64,000 nt of DNA, taken from Rhodobacter xanthinilyticus. GTDB lineage: Bacteria > Pseudomonadota > Alphaproteobacteria > Rhodobacterales > Rhodobacteraceae. The stretch lies in contig NZ_CP017781.1 of the NCBI RefSeq assembly GCF_001856665.1, forward strand, positions 1,397,501 through 1,461,500. Reading direction: 5' to 3'. How positions within the stretch are numbered: position 1 is the stretch's first letter; every line of letters starts with the position of its first letter. Positions 28,401-35,920 of the stretch are shown in pieces. The notes below the pieces were generated by a model. That model saw only the letters and a program-made list of their open reading frames with translations. It was not told the DNA's origin and ran no database searches. The translations under genes were made by a program, and so were the position numbers.

Positions 28401-30448
28401 CAGTCCCTCATGAAGTTCGGGGTATAGGCCCGCCGTTTCCGGCGCGGCGTCGTCAGTGTTCCGGCCTTGGGTTGGGCCGGGTCCGGAGTGGATTCGGCCG
28501 CCATGGTCGTTGGCATGCGCGTTTCCACGCCCGCCTGCGCTTCGAGGCGCCGCCAGGTGGCCTCGTCCCAGCGATCGGCGCCGAGGATCCACGCCGCGGC
28601 GCGGGCATAGACCCGGCAGTCCAGCGCCTCGTTCCGCTCGCGCATCTTCTGCCATTCCTGATGGGCATAGCCGCGCTTGTTGCGGATTGTGACCAGCTGT
28701 TCGGCGACCAGCTGCTTCAGCCATTCGGTGTCGGCCCAGCCAGGAAGATGGATCGTGCCTGGGGCGTTCAGCGCGCCGAGCGCGTGGTCCTCATCACTTG
28801 GCCGCTCGATCCGCAGGAACCGATAGGTCTCCGCCTTGAAGGTCGCCGTGGCCACCGACCACAGCCGCGCGCCGCGACGGAGGCGTTTGCCGCCGATGGT
28901 TGCATCGACATAGGTAGGGCCCGAGACCGGTGCCGCCCTGTTGAAGCCCTCAAGCCCCTTCAGGGGCGCGACCTGTTCGAACCCGACCTTGCGCGACCAG
29001 GCGTAGACCGCCGCGGCCTCGTACCCGGTGTCGATGCCCAGCCGCGCCACGGTCATGAAGGCGCCGTTGGCATGCTGCCAGCTCTTCCCTAACAGCGCTG
29101 TCAGCTTGTCCCAGGCCGCCGGATCATCGGGGCCGCCAGGGATGACGATGTGATCGACCAGCCAGCTTTCCATGCCCCGGCCCCAGGCCCAGATGTCGAC
29201 TTCGATCCGGTCTCTCTGGACGTCGGCACCGGCCGTCAGGAACAGCCCCGCCATCGGCACGGTGCCCGGCTTCCACGCCTCGCGCCGATCCGCCAGTCGC
29301 TGCCATTCCGGCGCGTCGCCCGACTCGACCCATGTTTCGCCAAGCAGCGTGTTGCGTGCGGCGCGCAGCGTCTCGTCCGACCCCTGGGCCGCCAGCCATT
29401 CCCGCGCGACGTCGGACCAACTTTTCCACCCGAGCGGCGAATAGAGAGCCGAGAGATGGAAGCCGATGGCCTTCGGATCCCTGGAAACCGCTGTTGCCCG
29501 CCATTCGCCGCGGGCCAGCATTTCGGTCTTGTGGTGCTCGGCGATGGGACGCTCGCAGCCCTCGCAGTGATAGGCGGCGGTTTCCGGCTTCCCCTTCGCC
29601 CAGCGCAGGCGGTCGAACTGCAGCCACTGCATCGCCCCGCAATGCGGGCAGGGCACGAAGTAGCGCCGCTGGTCAGAAGCCTCGAATTCCCGCTCGATCC
29701 GGCTCAGACCCCGGATCGTCGGCGTCGAGACCATGAACACCTTGCGTCGATGCGAGAAGGTCGTGGTCCGCGCTTCCGCCAGCGTGACCGGATCGCCTTC
29801 CTCGTCGGCCGAGGCCGGATAGGCGTCGACCTCGTCCAGAAACACATAGCGCGCGGGCATCGACCGCAGGCCGGTCGCCGAATTGGCACCGGTCAGCACC
29901 AGGATGCCGCCTGGGAATTCCTTCGACAGCATCGAGTTGCCGGCATCGCGCGACCGGGCAGGGTTCACCCGTTCGCGCAGGGCGGGGCTGTCCGCGATCA
30001 GTGGATCAAGACGGCCGCGCGATGTGCGCTTGGCCAGTTCCAGGCTCGGCAGCACCGCCAGCATCGGCCCCGGCGCGTGATGGATGACGAAGCCGATCCA
30101 GTTGTTCCCGGCCTCGGTCGCGCCGACTTGCGCCGCCTTCATGAAGGTGATGCGCTGCGCCGGATGGCCGGGCGAGAGCGCATCCATGATCTCGCGCAGA
30201 TAGGGCGCGCGGGCGGTGCGGTAGCGCCCCGGTTCGGCCGCGCCGCGCGACGACAGCCAGCGATGCTGATCTGCCCATTCCGACACCGTCAGGTTCGGAT
30301 CGGGGCGCATTCCCTGCCGCCAGACCCTCAGCAGGTCCTCGGCCCCGTCGAATCCGAGGTCGAGACCCTCGGTCAGGTCGTTGTCATCGTCCTCATCATG
30401 CAAGCGAGACCCGGAGGTCGGCGAGGGCGTCGAGCTGTTCGCGGACAT
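28400..30448 (-). CDS. Terminase large subunit, lambda gpA family
   Basis: 682 aa. The DNA-packaging motor and nuclease. Walker A-like MKAAQVGATEAGNNW near residue 107, Walker B-like YVFLDEVDAYP near 208, and paired cysteines (CPHCGAMQW and YHCEGCERP, about 270-300) typical of the GpA group. The nuclease domain is in the C-terminal half. Lambda-type terminases cut at cos sites, so cohesive-end packaging is inferred. The first residues overlap the small-subunit gene. Confidence 0.92.
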   Translation of the reverse strand: MSANSSTPSPTSGSRLHDEDDDNDLTEGLDLGFDGAEDLLRVWRQGMRPDPNLTVSEWADQHRWLSSRGAAEPGRYRTARAPYLREIMDALSPGHPAQRITFMKAAQVGATEAGNNWIGFVIHHAPGPMLAVLPSLELAKRTSRGRLDPLIADSPALRERVNPARSRDAGNSMLSKEFPGGILVLTGANSATGLRSMPARYVFLDEVDAYPASADEEGDPVTLAEARTTTFSHRRKVFMVSTPTIRGLSRIEREFEASDQRRYFVPCPHCGAMQWLQFDRLRWAKGKPETAAYHCEGCERPIAEHHKTEMLARGEWRATAVSRDPKAIGFHLSALYSPLGWKSWSDVAREWLAAQGSDETLRAARNTLLGETWVESGDAPEWQRLADRREAWKPGTVPMAGLFLTAGADVQRDRIEVDIWAWGRGMESWLVDHIVIPGGPDDPAAWDKLTALLGKSWQHANGAFMTVARLGIDTGYEAAAVYAWSRKVGFEQVAPLKGLEGFNRAAPVSGPTYVDATIGGKRLRRGARLWSVATATFKAETYRFLRIERPSDEDHALGALNAPGTIHLPGWADTEWLKQLVAEQLVTIRNKRGYAHQEWQKMRERNEALDCRVYARAAAWILGADRWDEATWRRLEAQAGVETRMPTTMAAESTPDPAQPKAGTLTTPRRKRRAYTPNFMRD

Positions 30449-30932
30449 GGGTTTCCAGCACCCTCTGCATGATCGCGGTCTCGATCGTCACCGATGCCCC
30501 GGATTGCCGTTCCACCTCCGCCATGATCTGCGCCGCCATCAGCGCGGCTACCCGTCCGGGCCAAGTGACCCAGACATCGCGTTCCTGCCGCGCCAGGCGG
30601 AACACCAGTGTTTCCGCCCGCGCACGGTCGACCAGCGCGCCCTTCTTCTTCTGCACGGCCAGTTGGCGTTCCTGCGCCGCGTAGACGGTGAGCGCCGTGC
30701 GGGCCTTGATGTAGGATGTCGTGTCGCCGGGACCGCTTGCCAGCCCGTCACCACCGAGGGACCGGCGCTGCTGGTCGGGATCCGTCATCTCCGCCCGGCG
30801 TACGTCCGAGGCCGTGGCGTTGATCGACCCGTCGTCGTGGACCACCAGCCGCCCGTTCTTGCGCGCCTTCTGCACCCCGCCGCGAGACAGGCCGGAATGG
30901 GCCGCGTACTCGCGTTCGCTCATGCCTTTCAT
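30396..30932 (-). CDS. Terminase small subunit (Nu1-like)
   Basis: 178 aa. The N-terminal winged helix-turn-helix (SEREYAAHSGLSRGGVQKAR, then GRLVVHDDGSINATASDVRR) recognises the packaging site, and a helical C-terminus contacts TerL. It is the first gene of the leftward late operon and overlaps the terminase gene by 53 bp, as is common for this pair. Confidence 0.85.
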   Translation of the reverse strand: MKGMSEREYAAHSGLSRGGVQKARKNGRLVVHDDGSINATASDVRRAEMTDPDQQRRSLGGDGLASGPGDTTSYIKARTALTVYAAQERQLAVQKKKGALVDRARAETLVFRLARQERDVWVTWPGRVAALMAAQIMAEVERQSGASVTIETAIMQRVLETHVREQLDALADLRVSLA

Positions 30933-30944
30933 GGCGCTGTGAAG

Positions 30945-30980
30945 CCTGTTAGTATATTGAAAATAAACAGAAAAAGAAGA
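30945..30980 (-). promoter_or_regulatory. Putative late-operon promoter region
   Basis: The 134-bp divergent gap between the terminase operon and the plus-strand early genes contains an A/T-rich stretch. Read leftward it has TATACT (30956-30951) about 19 bases before the terminase start, with T-rich sequence in place of a clear -35 box. An activator-dependent late promoter would look like this. Confidence 0.35.
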
Positions 30981-31066
30981 TCATTCCCGTTGATTGTCTC
31001 CCCCTCTGGAGCGATTCTGTCGTCCATCAGCAGGCCGCATCGCGCCGACCCCAGGAGGGCTTCATC

Positions 31067-31282
31067 ATGACCACGACCACCATCCGTATCGACTATTCCA
31101 CCCTTCCCGAGGGCTTTGATCTGAGCCGCCCGGACGCCATCGCCGAGGTTATCGAGCAGGCGCTGCGCGAGAGCGGGATCCCGGCCGAGGCCACCGACGT
31201 CCTGTCGCACCTCAAGATCGAACTGCCGACCGCCCAGCTTGGTGCCGCCAGCCGCACGCTGGCGGAGATGCGGCTGATCTGA
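31067..31282 (+). CDS. Hypothetical 71-aa protein
   Basis: First gene of the short plus-strand operon, preceded by AGGAGG at a good distance. Acidic, with strand-helix pattern (TTIRIDYSTLPEGF, then PDAIAEVIEQALRE). No family recognised. It is divergent from the late operon and probably early-expressed. Confidence 0.6.
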   Translation: MTTTTIRIDYSTLPEGFDLSRPDAIAEVIEQALRESGIPAEATDVLSHLKIELPTAQLGAASRTLAEMRLI

Positions 31283-31393
31283 CCGGAATGATCAGAAAGC
31301 GCTGATATTGCTGCGATTTGCCTACGATCATTCGCCCGACAGAGCGATGGTGTTGGCACCGGAACGATGCAACTCACCGAAGGACGCCCCGCC

Positions 31394-31621
31394 ATGACTA
31401 CCCGCCGCGCCACCGACAACTCCAAAGCCATCGACGCCTTCATCGCCGCCAAGGCCGAGATCGACATCATGCTGGAGCGCCTGAAGGCCCTCAGCGACGA
31501 CCATTTCGAGACCCACCCCGACGAGATCCATTGGGGCCATGTCGGGACGCTGGAGCACTACGCGGGCCTGCTGCGCCAGATCTCCGACAGCGCCTTCAAG
31601 GAAGGCGAACACGCCGCCTGA
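31394..31621 (+). CDS. Hypothetical 75-aa helical protein
   Basis: Starts at ATG 31394 (MTTRRATDNSKAIDAF). Two predicted amphipathic helices (AIDAFIAAKAEIDIMLERL and GHVGTLEHYAGLLRQI). No family recognised. Small helical proteins of this kind are common in phage early operons. Confidence 0.55.
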   Translation: MTTRRATDNSKAIDAFIAAKAEIDIMLERLKALSDDHFETHPDEIHWGHVGTLEHYAGLLRQISDSAFKEGEHAA

Positions 31622-31716
31622 CGCGCCCCCACGGCGCGAAGGCCGCCCCGTTCGAGGACGGGGCTTGCCTCCGTAGAAGGCGCGCACACCGCGCGCCCAC
31701 AGCCACGGAGGCCCCG

Positions 31717-32280
31717 ATGACCACCCCGTCCGACACCCAGTCCCTGATCCTGTCCCGCGCCGCGACACGTCCCGGCAACCTCGCCCTGCCGCTGCCCGAG
31801 GGGCTGGTCGGCGCCGCCGCCAAGATGGTCGTCGGCAAGATGATCGCCCGCGGCTGGCTCGAGGAGGTCGAGGCCAACCTGCGCCGCAGCGAGCCGTTGT
31901 GGCGCGAAACCGGCGACGGCCACGGCACCACGCTGATCGCCACCGAGGCCGGGCTGGAGGCCATCGGGATCGAGCCGCTGACGGCCAGCGCCGTCGCTAG
32001 CGTGCGGAAGGCCAAGCCGAAGCCGGACCCGGCACAGATACCCGACGACACCGCCACCGCGAAACCCGTCGCCATCCGCGCCGGCACCAAGCAGGCGCAG
32101 ATCATCGCCATGCTCCAGCGCCCCGAGGGCGCGACGGTCGCCGAAATGGTCGCGGCGACAGGATGGTTGGCCCATACCGTCCGCGGCTGCATCTCGGGGG
32201 CGCTGAAGAAGAAGCTGGGTCTGCCCATCGCCGCCGAGAAGGTCGAGGGCCGGGGGACGGTCTACAAGATGCCCGCCTGA
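31717..32280 (+). CDS. DUF3489 domain protein
   Basis: 187 aa. The C-terminal ~75 residues (GTKQAQIIAMLQRPEGATVA, then TGWLAHTVRGCISGALKKKLG) are the DUF3489 winged-helix-like domain, found in many alphaproteobacterial chromosomes and phages. The N-terminal half also reads as a small winged helix (GRGWLEEVEA region with LIATEAGLEAIGIEPL). Likely DNA-binding; target unknown. Confidence 0.8.
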   Translation: MTTPSDTQSLILSRAATRPGNLALPLPEGLVGAAAKMVVGKMIARGWLEEVEANLRRSEPLWRETGDGHGTTLIATEAGLEAIGIEPLTASAVASVRKAKPKPDPAQIPDDTATAKPVAIRAGTKQAQIIAMLQRPEGATVAEMVAATGWLAHTVRGCISGALKKKLGLPIAAEKVEGRGTVYKMPA

Positions 32281-32389
32281 GCCTTCAGAGTCTGTCACAC
32301 AGCACCGCCGTCTCAACCGAGCGGCGGCGAAGCTTCTTGTTTTCAAGCGCTGATCTTGCAAGTCTCAGAAAAACATCAGGAGACATGCT

Positions 32390-32902
32390 TTGAAAGTGAC
32401 GAGCTTTGGGTTGTTTTGGCGTGCGAGCGAGATTGACTGGAATCCTGGGCAAGGCAATCGAAATGGGTTTCGGTTACTCGGGCGGATCGGTGCCAACCGG
32501 GGAAACATCCGCGTAGCTGATTTCCGGCACCAGCAAGGCATTTACATCCTTTTTGACGAGTATGGTCCAGCCTACGTCGGTCTGACACGCGCTCAAGGGC
32601 TTGGGAAGCGATTGAAAGACCATCTCACCGACCACCTTCAAGACAAGTGGGATCGCTTCTCTTGGTTCGGTTTTCACCCCATTGGCAATCCTGACCCGCG
32701 AAGCAGAATTCTTCAACTTAACCAGCCCGACGAGAATTTGACCGACGATACGCGAACGACGATAGGTGACCTTGAAGCACTTCTGATCCGTTCGATCGGT
32801 CCAAAGCGGAACACGGCATATCCCGGGTTTCAAGGGGCAGAGGAGTGGACACAGATCGACTATGAAGAACAAGAGAAATACATAGGAAGATTAGGTGCTT
32901 GA
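32390..32902 (+). CDS. GIY-YIG nuclease family protein
   Basis: 170 aa. All core residues are visible: G50-I51-Y52, Y62-V63-G64, Arg74, the metal-binding Glu129 and Asn141 (family pattern GIY-YxG-R-E-N). The domain fills most of the chain after a 45-residue N-terminal extension. Stand-alone GIY-YIG enzymes act in mobile-element homing, repair or restriction. The gene has lower GC than its neighbours and no partner, which suggests separate acquisition. It converges on the methyltransferase operon. Confidence 0.82.
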   Translation: MKVTSFGLFWRASEIDWNPGQGNRNGFRLLGRIGANRGNIRVADFRHQQGIYILFDEYGPAYVGLTRAQGLGKRLKDHLTDHLQDKWDRFSWFGFHPIGNPDPRSRILQLNQPDENLTDDTRTTIGDLEALLIRSIGPKRNTAYPGFQGAEEWTQIDYEEQEKYIGRLGA

Positions 32903-32932
32903 TAGCGAGACAGGTCGAATCGTAGCGCGAAT

Positions 32933-34261
32933 TCATTTATTCTCCCAGCAAGCTGTCCGCCCTGTCGCCATCTCCCACCGCCGCACAGCGACGTCACAGT
33001 AGACCGGGTCCAGTTCCACCGCGAAGCAGCGCCGTCCGGTGCGTTCCGCGGCGATCAGCTGGGTGCCGGAGCCGCAGAAGGGCTCGAACACCAGGTCGCC
33101 GGGGCCGGTGAAGGCCTCCAGCACAGCCTCGACCAGCGCCACCGGGAAGACGGCCGGGTGCGATCCGGCGGCACCCAGCCCGCCCTTGTGGCGCATGATG
33201 CGGAAGACGCTGTCGGGGATGCGGTGGCTCTGGATCGCGTTGCCGTAGCCGGTCTTGCGGTGGACCGTGCCGTCGGCGCCGCGGAGGCCACCGCCGCCGA
33301 GGGTTTCGCCTGCGTGCTTGCTTTCCACGGTCTTGTTCGGCTTACGGGGTTGGCGGTTGAAGTGGAAGATGAACTCATGGGAAGGTGCCAGGCGGCCGTT
33401 CCAGTCGCCGGGCAGGCCGGGCCCCTGGTCCCAGACATACCAGCCGAAGCGGCGCCAGCCTTGCGCGCGCATCCAGTCGAGCCAGCCGTCCCAATACGGG
33501 ATCCATTCGCCATCGCGATGGACGAGGCCGAGGTTCACCAGCAGCTGGGCATCGACGGTGACCGGCGCTGCGGAGAAGACGCCCTGCATCAGCGCATCCC
33601 AATCGCCGACCTTTTCCTTCGCCGCGCCATAGTCGCGCTGCTGCGCGTAGGGCGGCGAGGTGAACAGGAGCGAGGCCTGCGCCCTTTCCATCAGACGCGC
33701 CACCACGGCCGGGTCGGTTGCATCGCCGCAGATGAGGCGATGATCGCCCAGCGCCCAGATGTCGCCGGGGCGGGTGATCGGCTCGGTCGGGGCCTCGGGG
33801 ATGGTGTCGGCCGTGTCGTCGTCGATGGGCGCGCGGTCATCGGCATCGTGCAACAGCGCGTCCAGTTCGTCCTCGGGGATGCCGATCAGCCCGAGGTCGA
33901 AGTCCTCGGCCATCAGCCCGCGCAGTTCCTCGAGCAGCAGCGCCTCGTCCCACCCGCCCAGTTCGGTCAGCTTGTTGTCGGCGATCCGATATGCGCGGCG
34001 CTGCGCCTCGGTCAGATGGCCCAATATGATGACCGGCGCTTCGGCAATCCCGAGCTGGGCCGCGGCCAGGATGCGGCCGTGGCCCGCGATCAGCTCGCCA
34101 TCGGCTGCGACCAGCACCGGCACGGTCCAGCCGAACTCGGCCATGCTGGCAGCGATCTTCGCGACCTGATCGGCGTCATGGGTCTTGGCATTGCACGCAT
34201 AGGGGCGAAGACGGGCCAGCGGCCAGTGTTCGATCCGGCCGGGCAGGAGGGGCGCGTTCAT
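32933..34261 (-). CDS. ParB-domain DNA methyltransferase (beta class), copy 2
   Basis: 442 aa. N-terminal ParB/sulfiredoxin-like domain (residues 10-110; ADGELIAGHGRILAAAQ) fused to an amino-methyltransferase with motif IV TSPPY near residue 205 and motif I EPFCGSGTQLIAAERTGRR near 400. The IV-before-I order is beta class, methylating adenine N6 or cytosine N4. The longer insert after motif IV differs from copy 1. No restriction partner is adjacent, so anti-restriction or regulatory methylation is likely. Its start overlaps the stop of copy 1 by 4 bp. Confidence 0.88.
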   Translation of the reverse strand: MNAPLLPGRIEHWPLARLRPYACNAKTHDADQVAKIAASMAEFGWTVPVLVAADGELIAGHGRILAAAQLGIAEAPVIILGHLTEAQRRAYRIADNKLTELGGWDEALLLEELRGLMAEDFDLGLIGIPEDELDALLHDADDRAPIDDDTADTIPEAPTEPITRPGDIWALGDHRLICGDATDPAVVARLMERAQASLLFTSPPYAQQRDYGAAKEKVGDWDALMQGVFSAAPVTVDAQLLVNLGLVHRDGEWIPYWDGWLDWMRAQGWRRFGWYVWDQGPGLPGDWNGRLAPSHEFIFHFNRQPRKPNKTVESKHAGETLGGGGLRGADGTVHRKTGYGNAIQSHRIPDSVFRIMRHKGGLGAAGSHPAVFPVALVEAVLEAFTGPGDLVFEPFCGSGTQLIAAERTGRRCFAVELDPVYCDVAVRRWEMATGRTACWENK

Positions 34262-35520
34262 GCCGCGAGCCGCTTTGCCTTGAGGGCGGCGAAGGTCTCG
34301 CCGGTTTCCGCCAGCACGGCCTCCAGTCCGGTGAAGGACTGCCAGCGCTCGATGGCGACATCGACATAGGCCGGGTTCAACTCGATCCCGAAGCAGACCC
34401 GCCCTGTGGTTTCGGCCGCGATCAGCGTGGTGCCGGATCCCATGAAGGGTTCATAGACCGCCTGGCCGGGGCTCGAGTTGTTCAGGATCGGCCGCCGCAT
34501 GCATTCCACCGGTTTCTGCGTGCCGTGGACCGTATCGGCATCCTGATCCCGGTTGGCGATCTGCCACAGCGTCGTCTGCTTGCGGTCCCCCGCCCAGTGA
34601 CCCTTGCCCTTGGCGCGCACCGCATACCAGCAGGGTTCGTGCTGCCAGTGGTAATCGCCCCGGCTGAGCACCAGCCGGTCCTTGGCCCAGATGATCTGCG
34701 ACCGGATGGCGAAACCCGCGGCCGCCAGGCTCTCGGCCACTGTCGCGGCATGCAGCGCGCCGTGCCAGACATAGGCGACGTCGCCGGGAAACAGCGCCCA
34801 AGCCTCGCGCCAGTCGGCCCGGTCGTCGTTCAGCACCTTACCCGTGCGTTTCGTCTTGGCCGCGCCAGCCTGATTGCGCCAGGAGGGATCGTATTCGACG
34901 CCATAGGGCGGGTCGGTCACCATCAGCAGGGGACGGACATCACCGAGCAGCCGCCCAACGACATCGGCCGCAGTGCTGTCGCCGCAGATCAAACGATGCG
35001 CGCCCACCTGCCAGAGGTCGCCTGGCACCGACACCGGCGTGACCGGAAGCTCCGGAACATCGTCCTCGCCCTCGACCGGATCATCGTCGCCCAGCGCGTC
35101 GGGATCCCGCAGCAGCGCGTCAAGCTCATCGTCGCTGATGCCAAGCAGCGTCAGGTCGAAATCCTCGGCCAGCAGCCCCGCAATCTCGTCGCGCAGCAGG
35201 GCTTCGTCCCATTCGCCGAGCTCCGTCAGCTTGTTGTCGGCGATCCGGTAGGCTCGGCGTTCCGCCTCGTCGAGGTGGCTGAGCCGGATCACCGGCACCT
35301 CGGTCAACCCGAGCATGGTCGCAGCCAGCACCCGTCCATGGCCCGCGATCAGTTCACCATCGTCGGCCACCATGCAGGGGACGGTCCAGCCGAACTTGGC
35401 CATGCTGGCGGCGATCTTCGCCACCTGGTCGTCGCCGTGCATCTTGGCATTTCGGGCATAGGGGCGCAGCCGGGCAATCGGCCAAGACTCTACCTGGCTC
35501 GGCGCGAAGACGAGGTCCAT
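34258..35520 (-). CDS. ParB-domain DNA methyltransferase (beta class), copy 1
   Basis: About 420 aa from ATG 35520 (MDLVFAPSQVESWPIARLRP); the frame stays open to a TTG at 35634, so a longer form is possible. ParB-like domain (DDGELIAGHGRVLAATM) and beta-class methyltransferase with motif IV TDPPYGVEYDPSW near residue 218 and motif I EPFMGSGTTLIAAETTGR near 370. About half the residues of the ParB part match copy 2, so the two genes arose by tandem duplication or repeated capture and then diverged in the target-recognition region. Confidence 0.85.
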   Translation of the reverse strand: MDLVFAPSQVESWPIARLRPYARNAKMHGDDQVAKIAASMAKFGWTVPCMVADDGELIAGHGRVLAATMLGLTEVPVIRLSHLDEAERRAYRIADNKLTELGEWDEALLRDEIAGLLAEDFDLTLLGISDDELDALLRDPDALGDDDPVEGEDDVPELPVTPVSVPGDLWQVGAHRLICGDSTAADVVGRLLGDVRPLLMVTDPPYGVEYDPSWRNQAGAAKTKRTGKVLNDDRADWREAWALFPGDVAYVWHGALHAATVAESLAAAGFAIRSQIIWAKDRLVLSRGDYHWQHEPCWYAVRAKGKGHWAGDRKQTTLWQIANRDQDADTVHGTQKPVECMRRPILNNSSPGQAVYEPFMGSGTTLIAAETTGRVCFGIELNPAYVDVAIERWQSFTGLEAVLAETGETFAALKAKRLAA

Positions 35521-35700
35521 GGGGCGGGGCTCGGGATATGTGGAGGAAGAAAATGAAAAGCGCCCGCGAGGGGGTTCCTCCGGGCGCAATTCTTCGATGA
35601 TCAAGGGGTAGGTCAATGGGGGCAGGTCTGTCAACCCGAAAAGTGAAGCGGATTCAACAGCTTCTGACGAATTGGCTTGCCGGGGTGACTTCTGGCCACC

Positions 35701-35831
35701 TGGCTTCCCCGAAGGTGGCTTCCCTGGCTTCCCGCCGGGAATCCACCCCGGCCAGATCGTGATTCCGCAAGCCGCTGATCTGACTCAAGATTTCCGGCGT
35801 CGGCGCGCAAGGTGGCTTCCGCCTGGCTTCC
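35701..35831 (-). repeat. Five TGGCTTCC repeats upstream of the methyltransferase operon
   Basis: Copies begin at 35701, 35716, 35725, 35813 and 35824. They lie in the ~290-base gap between the AIPR gene and the methyltransferase genes, which otherwise shows no convincing gene. Clustered same-orientation octamers in a leader region suggest an operator or a methylation-sensitive control element. Confidence 0.5.
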
Positions 35832-35920
35832 CCGGTGAAAATGCCTCACGCTAGCGAAACGCCGCGCTGCGCCCCCCCGCATACGTTCAGGGCCGGGGAG
35901 GAACCATAGGTGGGGGGAGT

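Noticed and set aside
8911-30932. A true gene transfer agent cluster
   Set aside because: Lambda-type terminase, portal and capsid, integrase, att sites and an 818-aa tape-measure protein show a temperate phage, not a GTA.
35631-35882. 83-codon minus-strand frame over the TGGCTTCC repeats
   Set aside because: Product is repeat-derived (GSQ repeats) and no good start context is present; the repeats are better explained as DNA sites.
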